Positions 19,462 to 27,765 of a stretch of DNA of 50,746 nucleotides are shown here, one piece after another. Position 1 is the first letter of the stretch; each line of letters starts with the position of its first letter. Origin of the DNA: Xanthomonas arboricola. Its GTDB lineage: Bacteria; Pseudomonadota; Gammaproteobacteria; Xanthomonadales; Xanthomonadaceae. The stretch covers positions 1,359,863 to 1,410,608 of the forward strand of contig NZ_QREM01000009.1 of NCBI RefSeq assembly GCF_003353015.1, in the 5' to 3' direction. The position numbers and the translations under genes are program-made. The notes beneath the pieces are model-generated. The model searched no databases. It was not told the origin of the DNA and was given only the letters and a program-made list of their open reading frames with translations.

Positions 19462-21171
19462 TCAGTAACCGGCGGCCTGCCCGTCCTTGCGGCTTTCCGA
19501 CGCACCGTAATACACCCCGCTGGCCGGGTCGCGCGCGATCGCCTGGTACCCGCCATACGGACCATCGGCAAAGATCACCCGGTGGCCCTTGCGCATCAGC
19601 GCGCGAATGGTGTCGTAGGAAAAGCCGGTTTCCAGGTTGAGCTCGCCGCCGTCGCTCATCGCGGTGGCCTGCCCGGTCGGCTCGGTGGAGCCTTCGTGCT
19701 GGATGCGCGGCGCGTCGCCGGCTTCCTGCAGATTCATGTGGAAGTCCACCAGGTTCATCACGATCTGCACGTGGCCCTGCGGCTGCATCGCCCCGCCCAT
19801 CACCCCGAAGCTCAGCCATGGCTTGCCGTCCTTGGTGACGAATGCCGGGATGATGGTCTGGAACGGCCGCTTGCCCGGCGCATAGCCGTTGGGGTGGTCC
19901 TTCTTCAGCACGAACATCTCGCCACGGTCCTGCAGGATGAAGCCCAGCCCCGGCGGCGCCATGCCGCTGCCCATGCCGCGGTAGTTGGACTGGATCAACG
20001 ACACCATCATGCCGTCGGCATCGGCCACCGTCATGTAGATGGTGTCGCCTTCTTCCAGCTGCCTGGGCGTGCCGGGCTGCACCTCCTTGAGCGCCTTGTC
20101 CATGGAGATCAGCGATCGCCGTTGGGCGGCATACTCCTTGGACACCAGCCTGCCCAGCGGCGCAGGCTGGAAGGCCGGGTCGGCATAGAAGCGCGCGCGG
20201 TCGGCGAAGGCCAGCTTCTTGGCTTCGGTGAACAGGTGCACGTGCTCGGCCGAGCCATACGGGATCTTGGAAAAATCGTAGCCCTCCAGGATGTTGAGCA
20301 TCTGCAGCGCGGCGATGCCCTGGCTGTTGGGCGGCAGCTCCCATACGTCGTAACCGCGGTAGTTGGTGCTGACCGGTTCCACCCATTCGCCCTGGTGGCT
20401 GGCCATGTCCTCATAGCTCAGATAGCCGCCATTGGCCTTGAAGTAGGCGCCGATGGTGCGGGCGATGTCGCCCTTGTAGAACGCATCGCGGCCGCCGTCG
20501 GCGATCTGCTGCAAGGTATTGGCCAGGTTCGGGTTCTTCCACAGCTCGCCCTTGCGCGGGGCGTGGCCGTCGATGGTGAACTGCTCCTTGAAGCCGGGGT
20601 ACTGCGACAGGCGCGGCACCGAACGGTCCCAGTAATAGGCGATGGTCTCGGCCACCGGATGGCCTTCGCGGGCATAGCGGATGGCCGGGGCCAGGTTCTG
20701 CGCCATCGGCTTGCGCCCGAAGCGCTCATGCAACGCGAACCAGCCATCCACCGCGCCCGGCACCGACACCGGCAACGGGCCGGTCGGCGGGATGTCCTTC
20801 AGCCCACGGCGCTGGAACTCGGCCAGGGTCAGCGATTTGGGCGAGCGGCCCGAGCCGTTGTAGCCGTAGAGCTTGCTGGTCTTGGGGTCCCAGACGATGG
20901 CGAACAGATCCCCGCCGACGCCGTTGCCGGTCGGTTCCATCAGCCCCAGCGCGGCATTGGCGGCGATCGCCGCATCCACCGCCGAGCCACCGCCCTTCAT
21001 CACATCCAGCGCGATCTGGGTGGCCAACGGCTGCGAAGTCGCCGCCATCGCATGCGGGGCGATGACTTCCGAGCGGGTGGCGAACGGCTGCCCGGTGATC
21101 CGGTCGGCAGCACTCAGAGGTGGCGCAAGCAGCGCCAGGGCAGACATTAACAACACAGGTACGCGACGCAT
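19462..21171 (-). CDS. ggt: Gamma-glutamyltransferase, periplasmic
   Basis: The product is 569 residues, the usual length. The start ATG 21171 gives a signal peptide (VPVLLMSALALLAPPLSAAD); an open frame further upstream is not protein-like. GGT is an Ntn hydrolase that transfers or hydrolyses the gamma-glutamyl group of glutathione. Conserved N-terminal segments are present (ATSQPLATQIALDVMKGGGS, GNGVGGDLFAIVWD). The self-cleavage and catalytic Thr is predicted at residue 377 (EEGDTIYMTVADADG), with the downstream GMGSGMAPPGLGFILQ and the small-subunit GAMQPQGHVQIV motifs in place. The preprotein should split at Thr377 into large and small subunits. Confidence 0.95.
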   Translation of the reverse strand: MRRVPVLLMSALALLAPPLSAADRITGQPFATRSEVIAPHAMAATSQPLATQIALDVMKGGGSAVDAAIAANAALGLMEPTGNGVGGDLFAIVWDPKTSKLYGYNGSGRSPKSLTLAEFQRRGLKDIPPTGPLPVSVPGAVDGWFALHERFGRKPMAQNLAPAIRYAREGHPVAETIAYYWDRSVPRLSQYPGFKEQFTIDGHAPRKGELWKNPNLANTLQQIADGGRDAFYKGDIARTIGAYFKANGGYLSYEDMASHQGEWVEPVSTNYRGYDVWELPPNSQGIAALQMLNILEGYDFSKIPYGSAEHVHLFTEAKKLAFADRARFYADPAFQPAPLGRLVSKEYAAQRRSLISMDKALKEVQPGTPRQLEEGDTIYMTVADADGMMVSLIQSNYRGMGSGMAPPGLGFILQDRGEMFVLKKDHPNGYAPGKRPFQTIIPAFVTKDGKPWLSFGVMGGAMQPQGHVQIVMNLVDFHMNLQEAGDAPRIQHEGSTEPTGQATAMSDGGELNLETGFSYDTIRALMRKGHRVIFADGPYGGYQAIARDPASGVYYGASESRKDGQAAGY

Positions 21172-21393
21172 GACAGAAGATCCCCGGACACCACAGGTGA
21201 GTGGCCAACCATACCAGCGGGTCGGGCCGACTCGCTCGGTGAGCACTGTCTGCCAGCACAAATGCCGCGCATTTAGTGACTCGCATCGCCCGTTACCGCC
21301 CTGCAGCGATGCGGTTTCAACAGCAACCATGCTGCTGCCACGCGGTTTCACGCGACACAGCGCCGATTGATGCGGCCGTTTCATGCGCAAGGG

Positions 21394-21423
21394 TTGACAC
21401 CCGCACGGCAGCGGTGGTTATCT
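21394..21423 (+). promoter_or_regulatory. Promoter of the ilv attenuator and operon
   Basis: A perfect -35 TTGACA (21394-21399) is followed after 18 bp by TTATCT (21418-21423; TATCTC one base later is equally possible). The transcript would start near 21430, immediately at the ATG of the leader peptide. Confidence 0.65.
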
Positions 21424-21430
21424 CAGTCGC

Positions 21431-21553
21431 ATGCCGCACCGCCACACCACCTCGAACGCCCCAGTGTCCGCGCCCATCGGCGCGTCGGCAGCGTCGCTTC
21501 TCGTGCTCGTACTTATTACCTCGCCAACCGCTGCGGGACGGGACTTCGTGTAG
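21431..21553 (+). CDS. ilv leader peptide (attenuator), 40 residues
   Basis: The ORF runs from ATG 21431 to TAG 21551-21553 and encodes 40 residues. Residues 23-29 are LLVLVLI, encoded by seven consecutive branched-chain codons (CTT CTC GTG CTC GTA CTT ATT). This is the hallmark of the leader peptides that control ilv and leu operons by ribosome stalling. An intrinsic terminator follows 27 nt after the stop, and ilvC starts 220 bp later. There is no Shine-Dalgarno sequence and the predicted transcription start is at the ATG, so it may be translated as a leaderless message. When charged Leu, Val or Ile tRNA is scarce, stalling at 21497-21517 should prevent terminator formation and allow operon transcription. 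Confidence 0.88.
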   Translation: MPHRHTTSNAPVSAPIGASAASLLVLVLITSPTAAGRDFV

Positions 21554-21580
21554 GCAACAGACACACAAGGCTTCGATCAG

Positions 21581-21609
21581 ACCCCGCACCGGCAACGGCG
21601 CGGGGTTTC
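21581..21609 (+). terminator. Attenuator terminator of the ilv operon
   Basis: ACCCCGC (21581-21587) pairs with GCGGGGT (21600-21606), extended by CCG/CGG inside, and is followed by TTTCG. TGCGGG at 21532-21537, just downstream of the branched-chain codons and inside the leader ORF, can pair with CCCGCA (21583-21588), giving a candidate antiterminator that a stalled ribosome would leave free. The alternative pairing is inference. Confidence 0.82.
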
Positions 21610-21826
21610 GCGTTTCAGGGACCACCAAAAGTTTCGAATGACATGAACGACATCACTGACATCGCCGCAATGCCCATCACGCGCGCCCACCGGCGCGCTG
21701 GTGATTGCGCGCGCATGCGCAGTGCCATCGTCCATCCCCGCTGTGTTCGGCCGGCCAGTGTGCGCACTGCCGGCTGACCCGTTGATCCGCCACCCCTCTC
21801 TACTGCCAACCCCGCAAGGACATTCC

Positions 21827-22828
21827 ATGAGCAACGACACCCAACCGAAAATCGCGATCATCGGCTACGGCAGCCAGGGCCGCGCGCATGCGCTGAACCT
21901 GCGCGATTCCGGCTTCGACGTCACCGTCGGCCTGCGTGCCGGTGGCCCGACCGAATCCAAGGCCCAGGCCGACGGCTTCACCGTCGTGGCACCGGCCGAG
22001 GCGGTGAAGAGTGCCGACCTGGTCGCGATCCTGACCCCGGACATGGTGCAGAAGAAGCTCTACGAAGAGGTCATTGCCCCGAACATGAAACAGGGCGCCT
22101 GCCTGCTGTTCGCGCATGGCCTGAACGTGCATTTCGACATGATCACCCCGCGCGCCGACCTGGACGTGGTGCTGGTCGCGCCGAAGGGCCCGGGCGCACT
22201 GGTACGTCGCGAGTACGAAATCGGTCGCGGCGTGCCGTGCATCTACGCGGTCTACCAGGACACCAGCGGCAAGGCCGAGCAGTTCGCGCTGACCTATGCC
22301 GGCGGCCTGGGCGGGGCGCGCGCCAACATCATCAAGACCACCTTCAAGGAAGAGACCGAAACCGATCTGTTTGGCGAGCAGGCAGTGCTGTGCGGCGGCG
22401 CCTCGTCGCTGGTGCAGGCCGGTTTCGAAGTGCTGGTGGAAGCCGGCTACCAGCCGGAGATCGCGTACTACGAAGTGCTGCACGAACTGAAGTTGATCGT
22501 GGACCTGTTTTACGAGGGCGGCATCACCCGCATGCTGGAATTCGTGTCCGAAACCGCGCAATACGGCGACTATGTCAGCGGTCCGCGCGTGATCGACGCC
22601 AGCACCAAGGCGCGCATGAAGGACGTGCTGACCGACATCCAGAACGGCACCTTCACCAAGAACTGGGTGGCCGAATACGAAGCCGGCCTGCCGAACTACA
22701 CCAAGTTCAAGCAGGCCGACCTGGAGCACCCGATCGAGGAAGTGGGCAAGAAGCTGCGCGCCAAGATGGTGTGGCTCAACGGCGAACAACAGGCCACTCC
22801 CGCACCTGCGAATCAACAAGCGGCGTAA
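21827..22828 (+). CDS. ilvC: Ketol-acid reductoisomerase
   Basis: The product is 333 residues, typical of class I enzymes. It catalyses the NADPH-dependent isomerisation and reduction of acetolactate or acetohydroxybutyrate, the second common step in valine and isoleucine synthesis. The Rossmann nucleotide motif [17 protein letters not shown] is at residues of about 13-29. The C-terminal knotted domain has the conserved segments [28 protein letters not shown] and [13 protein letters not shown] precedes ATG 21827. It is the first enzyme gene of the operon, behind the leader attenuator and 42 bp before ilvG. Confidence 0.97.
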   Translation: MSNDTQPKIAIIGYGSQGRAHALNLRDSGFDVTVGLRAGGPTESKAQADGFTVVAPAEAVKSADLVAILTPDMVQKKLYEEVIAPNMKQGACLLFAHGLNVHFDMITPRADLDVVLVAPKGPGALVRREYEIGRGVPCIYAVYQDTSGKAEQFALTYAGGLGGARANIIKTTFKEETETDLFGEQAVLCGGASSLVQAGFEVLVEAGYQPEIAYYEVLHELKLIVDLFYEGGITRMLEFVSETAQYGDYVSGPRVIDASTKARMKDVLTDIQNGTFTKNWVAEYEAGLPNYTKFKQADLEHPIEEVGKKLRAKMVWLNGEQQATPAPANQQAA

Positions 22829-22870
22829 TGCCGCCGCACCCCCACCGCTAACACCGAAGGTCCGCAACGC

Positions 22871-24592
22871 ATGAACACCTCCGCACACAGCACGCCCCGC
22901 AACGGCGCGCGCTGGCTGACGCAGGCCCTGGAAGCCGAGGGCGTGGAAACGCTGTTCGGTTATCCGGGCGGCACCATCATGCCGTTCTACGACGCCCTGG
23001 TGGATTCCAGGCTCAAGCACATCCTGGTCCGTCATGAACAGGGCGCCGCCCTGGCCGCCAACGGCTACGCCCGCGCCAGCGGCCGGGTCGGCGTGTGCGT
23101 GGCCACCTCCGGCCCGGGCGCGTCCAACCTGGTCACCGGCATCGCCGATGCGATGCTCGATTCGGTCCCGATGGTGTGCCTGACCGGCCAGGTCGCCACC
23201 CCGTTGCTGGGGACCGATGCGTTCCAGGAACTGGACGTGTTCGGCATGACCATGCCGATCGTCAAGCACAGCTTCCTGGTGCGGCGCGTGGAGGATCTTC
23301 CGGACATGGTGCGCGAAGCGTTCCGCATCGCGCGCGAGGGACGTCCCGGGCCGGTGCTGATCGACCTGCCCAAGGACGTGCAGATTGCCGATGCGGCGCA
23401 TCTGCCCGACCACGTGCCGGCGGCGGTGCTGCCGCCGCCGGCCCCGGAAGATGTAAAACTGGCGCAGGCCCTGGCGGCCATCGCCAGTGCCGAACGCCCG
23501 GTGGTTTATGGCGGTGGCGGGATCGCGCTGGCCGGCGCGGTGGAGGCGTTCCGGCGCTTTGTCGAAGCCACCGGCATTCCGACCGCGCTGACCTTGCGCG
23601 GCCTGGGCGCGTTGCCGCATGCGCATCCGGATTATCTGGGGATGCTGGGCATGCACGGCACCCGCGCGGCCAATATGGCCATCCAGGAATGCGACCTGCT
23701 GGTCGTCGTCGGCGCGCGCTTCGACGACCGTGCCACCGGCAAGCTGAGCGAGTTCGCACCCTTCGCGCGCGTCATCCACCTGGATGCCGACGCCTACGAG
23801 ATTTCCAAGCTGCGCACGGCCGACATTGCCGTGCCCGGCGACGTGGCGGCCAGCCTGAAAGCGCTGAGCGCGGCACGCGGCAATTGCCAGGCATGGCGCA
23901 CGCGCTGCTTTGCAAACCGCGAGAAATTCGGCGCCCGTTACGACGCGCCTGGCACCGATATCTACGCGCCGGCGCTACTCAAGCGCCTGAGCGAAGTGGC
24001 CCCGGCCGACACCATCATCGCCTGCGACGTGGGTCAGCATCAGATGTGGGTGGCCCAGCATTGCCGCTTCAACGATCCGCGCAACCACCTCACCAGCGGC
24101 GCGCTCGGCACGATGGGCTTCGGCCTGCCGGCGGCAATGGGTGCGCAGTTCGCCTGCCCCGACCGCACCGTGGTGCTGGTCTCCGGCGACGGCAGCTTCA
24201 TGATGAATGTGCAGGAGCTGGTCACCATCGCGCGCTGCAAGCTGCCGGTGAAGATCGTGCTGCTGGACAACAGTTCGCTGGGCATGGTGCGGCAGTGGCA
24301 GGAACTGTTCTTCGCCGAGCGCTACAGCGAAATCGATCTGTCCGACAACCCGGATTTCGCGGCGCTGGCGCAGGTGTTCGGTATCCCGGCAAAGCGCATC
24401 ATCGCGCGTGGCGACGTGGACGCGGCACTGGCCGAGCTGCTGGCACAACCCGGCCCCGGCTTGCTGCACGTGGCCATCGACGCGCGCGCCAACGTGTGGC
24501 CGCTGGTGCCGCCCAACAACGCCAACAGCACCATGCTGGACAGCAATCCCGCACATGCGGTCAAGGAGACGCCACATGCGTTACCGGCTTGA
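22871..24592 (+). CDS. ilvG: Acetolactate synthase large (catalytic) subunit
   Basis: The product is 573 residues. This thiamine-diphosphate enzyme condenses pyruvate with pyruvate or 2-oxobutyrate, the first common step to valine, leucine and isoleucine. The activating Glu56 lies in RHEQGAALAANGYARASG. The ThDP/Mg motif is GDGSFMMNVQEL...LLDNSSLGMVRQWQ near residues 440-475, and the FAD-type middle domain is intact. GAAGG precedes the ATG. The 3' end overlaps the next gene by 17 nt, which indicates translational coupling to the small subunit. Confidence 0.97.
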   Translation: MNTSAHSTPRNGARWLTQALEAEGVETLFGYPGGTIMPFYDALVDSRLKHILVRHEQGAALAANGYARASGRVGVCVATSGPGASNLVTGIADAMLDSVPMVCLTGQVATPLLGTDAFQELDVFGMTMPIVKHSFLVRRVEDLPDMVREAFRIAREGRPGPVLIDLPKDVQIADAAHLPDHVPAAVLPPPAPEDVKLAQALAAIASAERPVVYGGGGIALAGAVEAFRRFVEATGIPTALTLRGLGALPHAHPDYLGMLGMHGTRAANMAIQECDLLVVVGARFDDRATGKLSEFAPFARVIHLDADAYEISKLRTADIAVPGDVAASLKALSAARGNCQAWRTRCFANREKFGARYDAPGTDIYAPALLKRLSEVAPADTIIACDVGQHQMWVAQHCRFNDPRNHLTSGALGTMGFGLPAAMGAQFACPDRTVVLVSGDGSFMMNVQELVTIARCKLPVKIVLLDNSSLGMVRQWQELFFAERYSEIDLSDNPDFAALAQVFGIPAKRIIARGDVDAALAELLAQPGPGLLHVAIDARANVWPLVPPNNANSTMLDSNPAHAVKETPHALPA

Positions 24593-24833
24593 TCTGGTGC
24601 TGAAGCCGGCCGAAGGCGCCTTGGTGCGCGTGCTCGGCATGACCGAGCGGCGTGGCTTTCGTCCCTGCGCCATCCAGGGCGCCTGCGCCCCGGACGATGC
24701 CGGCCGCTGGCATCTGCAACTGGACGTGGATAGCCCCCGGCCGCCGGAGACGCTGCGCCTGCAACTGGAAAAGGTCTACGACTGCGAGTCGGTGGTGATC
24801 ACCGCACTGGACTCGGTCGAGGTCGCGGCATGA
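24576..24833 (+). CDS. ilvM: Acetolactate synthase small (regulatory) subunit, IlvM-type
   Basis: The product is 85 residues with a single ACT-like fold: MRYRLDLVLKPAEGALVRVL, then MTERRGF and LRLQLEKVYDCESVVI. Small subunits of this length activate the catalytic subunit and, depending on type, confer feedback control. AAGGAGA lies 6 nt before ATG 24576, which itself sits inside the 3' end of ilvG. Its stop codon overlaps the ATG of a 28-codon ORF (ATGA), continuing the coupled chain. Confidence 0.93.
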   Translation: MRYRLDLVLKPAEGALVRVLGMTERRGFRPCAIQGACAPDDAGRWHLQLDVDSPRPPETLRLQLEKVYDCESVVITALDSVEVAA

Positions 24834-24916
24834 ACGCCCAGACCTCGCGCGACCAGCAAACCGCCATCCGGAGGTATCTTCTTCCGGATCGGCCGTGCGC
24901 GTGCCGCAATGCCTGA
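24830..24916 (+). CDS. 28-codon bridging ORF between ilvM and ilvA
   Basis: ATG 24830 overlaps the ilvM stop as ATGA. The frame runs 28 codons (MNAQTSRDQQTAIRRYLLPD, then RPCACRNA) to a TGA at 24914-24916, and its last codons overlap the ilvA start at 24909 by 8 nt. ilvA has no good ribosome site of its own, so this micro-ORF could deliver ribosomes to it by reinitiation. A 9-bp hairpin lies inside it. No conserved function is claimed for the peptide; it may be purely a coupling device. Confidence 0.5.
   Translation: MNAQTSRDQQTAIRRYLLPDRPCACRNA
24866..24889 (+). promoter_or_regulatory. Intra-operonic hairpin enclosing a GGAGG sequence
   Basis: ATCCGGAGG (24866-24874) pairs with CTTCCGGAT (24881-24889) with one G-U pair and a TATCTT loop. 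GGAGG (24870-24874) is buried in the stem. It lies 20 nt before the ilvA start, between ilvM and ilvA. It could modulate coupling, mRNA processing or ilvA translation. Confidence 0.6.
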
Positions 24917-26027
24917 TTCCGGCCGCCCCTCCCCGCAGGAGCCAGACGTAGGCGACGTGGCCGTCAGCGTGGCCGACGTGCTGGCCGCACAGGCCCGCCT
25001 GCGCAAGTACCTGTCGCCCACGCCGCTGCATTACGCCGAACGCTTCGGCGTGTGGTTGAAGCTGGAAAACCTGCAGCGCACCGGCTCCTACAAGGTGCGC
25101 GGCGCATTGAACGCGTTGCTGGCGGGGCTGGAACGCGGCGACGAGCGTCCGGTGATCTGCGCCTCGGCCGGCAATCACGCGCAAGGTGTCGCGTGGTCGG
25201 CCTATCGGCTGGGTGTGCAGGCCATCACGGTGATGCCCTACGGCGCGCCGCAGACCAAGATCGCCGGCGTCGCGCACTGGGGCGCCACCGTGCGCCAGCA
25301 TGGCAACAGCTACGACGAAGCGTTTGCGTTCGCGCGCGAGCTGGCCGACCAGAACGGCTATCGCTTCCTGTCCGCCTTCGACGACCCGGACGTGATCGCC
25401 GGGCAAGGCACGGTCGGCATCGAACTGGCCGCGCATGCGCCTGACGTGGTGATCGTGCCGATCGGCGGCGGCGGGTTGGCCTCCGGGGTGGCGCTGGCGC
25501 TGAAATCGCAAGGCGTGCGCATCGTCGGCGCGCAGGTGGAGGGCGTCGACTCCATGGCCCGTGCCGTGCGCGGCGATCTGCGCGAGATCACTCCCGTCGC
25601 CACGCTGGCCGACGGCGTGAAGGTCAAGATTCCCGGCTTTCTGACCCGCCGCCTGTGCTCCAGCCTGCTTGACGATGTAGTGATCGTGCGCGAGGCCGAA
25701 TTGCGCGAGACGCTGGTGCGTCTGGCCTTGGAAGAACACGTCATCGCCGAGGGCGCTGGTGCGCTGGCCCTGGCCGCCGGTCGCCGCGTTTCAGGCAAAC
25801 GCAAGTGCGCGGTGGTCTCTGGCGGTAATATCGACGCAACCGTGTTGGCCACACTCTTGTCCGAGGTGCGGCCGCGTCCGCCACGCAAGCCGCGTCGCCG
25901 CAATACCGAGCGGCTGCGCAGCGAACGCAGCGCCAAGTCACTTCCCGAAACACCCGCTTTTTCCCGCCCATCCGCAGTCGCTTCAACGCCTGTCACCGCC
26001 ATCGCCGTAGAGGAGTCATCCTGGTGA
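24909..26027 (+). CDS. ilvA: Threonine dehydratase, TdcB-like, without ACT domain
   Basis: The product is 372 residues. The PLP enzyme deaminates threonine to 2-oxobutyrate, the committed step to isoleucine. The PLP lysine is predicted as Lys62 in [22 protein letters not shown] and the phosphate-binding loop GGGGLASG follow, and SGGNID ends the catalytic fold near residue 320. The sequence resembles catabolic TdcB-type enzymes more than the long biosynthetic IlvA. It lacks the C-terminal ACT region for isoleucine feedback and instead has an Arg/Pro/Ser-rich tail of about 50 residues ([17 protein letters not shown]). Its place in the operon argues for a biosynthetic role. The stop overlaps the GTG start of leuA. 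Confidence 0.93.
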   Translation: MPDSGRPSPQEPDVGDVAVSVADVLAAQARLRKYLSPTPLHYAERFGVWLKLENLQRTGSYKVRGALNALLAGLERGDERPVICASAGNHAQGVAWSAYRLGVQAITVMPYGAPQTKIAGVAHWGATVRQHGNSYDEAFAFARELADQNGYRFLSAFDDPDVIAGQGTVGIELAAHAPDVVIVPIGGGGLASGVALALKSQGVRIVGAQVEGVDSMARAVRGDLREITPVATLADGVKVKIPGFLTRRLCSSLLDDVVIVREAELRETLVRLALEEHVIAEGAGALALAAGRRVSGKRKCAVVSGGNIDATVLATLLSEVRPRPPRKPRRRNTERLRSERSAKSLPETPAFSRPSAVASTPVTAIAVEESSW

Positions 26028-27586
26028 ACACGACCGTATCCAACCAGACCCCGCGTATCCGAATTTTCGACACCACCCTGCGCGACGGCGAGCAATCCCC
26101 CGGCTGCAGCATGACGCCCCAGCAGAAGCTGGTCATGGCGCGCGCGCTGGACGAGCTCGGCGTGGACATCATCGAAACCGGTTTCCCGGCCAGTTCGCTG
26201 TCGGACCGCGAGGCCGTTGCGATGATCGGCCGCGAGTTGCGTCGCCCCACGCTGGCGGTGCTGTCGCGCTGCCTGCAGGCCGATATCGAAACCTCCGCAC
26301 GCGCGCTGGAAGCGGCCGCCAATCCGCGCCTGCATGTCTTCCTGTCCACCAGCCCGTTGCACCGCGAGCACAAGCTGCGCATGAGCCGCGAGCAGGTGCT
26401 GGAATCGGTACACAAGCACGTGACGTTGGCGCGCAGCTACATCGACGATGTGGAGTTTTCTGCCGAAGACGCCACGCGCACAGAGGAAGATTTCCTGATC
26501 GAGGTCACCCGCGTGGCGATCGCGGCCGGCGCCACCACGATCAACCTGCCCGACACGGTGGGCTTCACCACGCCGGAAGAAATCCGCGGCATGTTCTCGC
26601 GCCTGATCGCCAGCGTGGAAGGCGCCGACAGGGTCATCTTCAGTGCGCACTGCCACAACGACCTGGGCCTGGCCGTGGCCAATTCGCTGGCTGCCATCGA
26701 AGGCGGCGCACGCCAGGTCGAATGCACCATCAACGGTATCGGCGAGCGTGCGGGCAACTGCGCGCTGGAAGAAATCACCATGGCACTGAAGGTGCGCGGT
26801 GCGTTCTACAACATCGATACCGACATCAACACCCCGCGCATCGTCTCCACCTCGCAGTTGCTGCAGCGCCTGGTCGGCATGCCGGTGCAGCGCAACAAGG
26901 CGGTGGTGGGCGGCAACGCGTTCGCGCACGAATCGGGCATCCACCAGCACGGCATGCTGCGCCATCGCGGCACCTACGAAATCATGCGCCCGGAAGACGT
27001 GGGCTGGGAGTCCTCGCAGATGGTGCTTGGCCGCCACAGCGGCCGCGCCGCGGTGGAACAGCGCCTGCGTGCACTGGGTTACTTGCTGGAAGAAGAAGAA
27101 GTCAAGCTGGTGTTCGAGCAGTTCAAGGCGCTGTGCGAAAAGCAGCGCGTGGTCACCGACGCCGACCTGCAGGCGATGATGCAGGACGCCACCGTGCAGG
27201 AAGGTTACCGCCTGGCGTCGATGACCATCAGCGATGTGGGCAGCCGTGCGAACGCCTTGGTGGAATTGTCCGATCCGGAAGGTAACCGCGTGGCCGAGAC
27301 CGCGCAGGGCAACGGGCCGGTGGATGCACTCTTCGGGGCCTTGGCCTCGGCCACCGGCGTGAAGCTGGAGCTGGACAGCTACCAGGTCCACAGCGTGGGC
27401 ATCGGCGCGGATGCGCGTGGCGAAGCCAGCCTGAGCGTGCGCCACGACGGCGTGGAATACGAAGGCACCGGCACCAGCAAGGACATCATCGAAGCCAGCG
27501 CACTGGCGTGGCTGGATGTGGCAAACCGGTTGCTGCGCCAACGCGAGCGCGGCGTGGTAGCCGGCAAGACGGCGGCGGTGGCGTAA
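26024..27586 (+). CDS. leuA: 2-isopropylmalate synthase
   Basis: The product is 520 residues. It condenses acetyl-CoA with 2-oxoisovalerate, the first committed step of leucine synthesis. The catalytic barrel has [16 protein letters not shown] near the N-terminus and the metal ligands His209 and His211 in [22 protein letters not shown] and the C-terminal leucine-sensing regulatory domain (residues of about 390-505) are complete, so feedback inhibition is expected. It starts at GTG 26024, overlapping the ilvA stop as GTGA, with GAGGAG upstream. It is the last gene of the ilv operon. Confidence 0.97.
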   Translation: MNTTVSNQTPRIRIFDTTLRDGEQSPGCSMTPQQKLVMARALDELGVDIIETGFPASSLSDREAVAMIGRELRRPTLAVLSRCLQADIETSARALEAAANPRLHVFLSTSPLHREHKLRMSREQVLESVHKHVTLARSYIDDVEFSAEDATRTEEDFLIEVTRVAIAAGATTINLPDTVGFTTPEEIRGMFSRLIASVEGADRVIFSAHCHNDLGLAVANSLAAIEGGARQVECTINGIGERAGNCALEEITMALKVRGAFYNIDTDINTPRIVSTSQLLQRLVGMPVQRNKAVVGGNAFAHESGIHQHGMLRHRGTYEIMRPEDVGWESSQMVLGRHSGRAAVEQRLRALGYLLEEEEVKLVFEQFKALCEKQRVVTDADLQAMMQDATVQEGYRLASMTISDVGSRANALVELSDPEGNRVAETAQGNGPVDALFGALASATGVKLELDSYQVHSVGIGADARGEASLSVRHDGVEYEGTGTSKDIIEASALAWLDVANRLLRQRERGVVAGKTAAVA

Positions 27587-27765
27587 CACACAGTGTAGCG
27601 ATCTACCGCTCCGATCCACTCCGGGCGCCCAACGAAGCGATATGTTGGCCGTTCGGATTTGAGCCCGAGCGCAGGGTCGGCAGGAAATCGTGATGGCGCA
27701 ATCCGGGTTCTGCTCAGCCCTTGCGGCAGCTTCCTGTCGCCCCCGTGGCACAACAGGTGCGTACT

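Larger units (their letters stand above)
21172..21826. other. Long leader and promoter region of the ilv-leuA operon
   Basis: These 655 bp separate ggt (-) from ilvC (+). From about 21394 the region holds a sigma70-like promoter, a 40-codon leader peptide ORF and an intrinsic terminator, each listed separately. Between 21610 and 21826 I see only a 44-codon ORF (21643-21777) without a ribosome site. Between 21172 and 21393 nothing beyond the probable ggt promoter is seen. Confidence 0.7.

Noticed and set aside
21643..21777. 44-codon ORF between the ilv attenuator and ilvC, with several Ile codons near its start
   Set aside because: It has no ribosome site and no clustered branched-chain codons comparable to the leader at 21431; probably chance.
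27587..27765. Search for a terminator between leuA and the convergent receptor gene
   Set aside because: No hairpin with a T-run was found on either strand; nothing reported.
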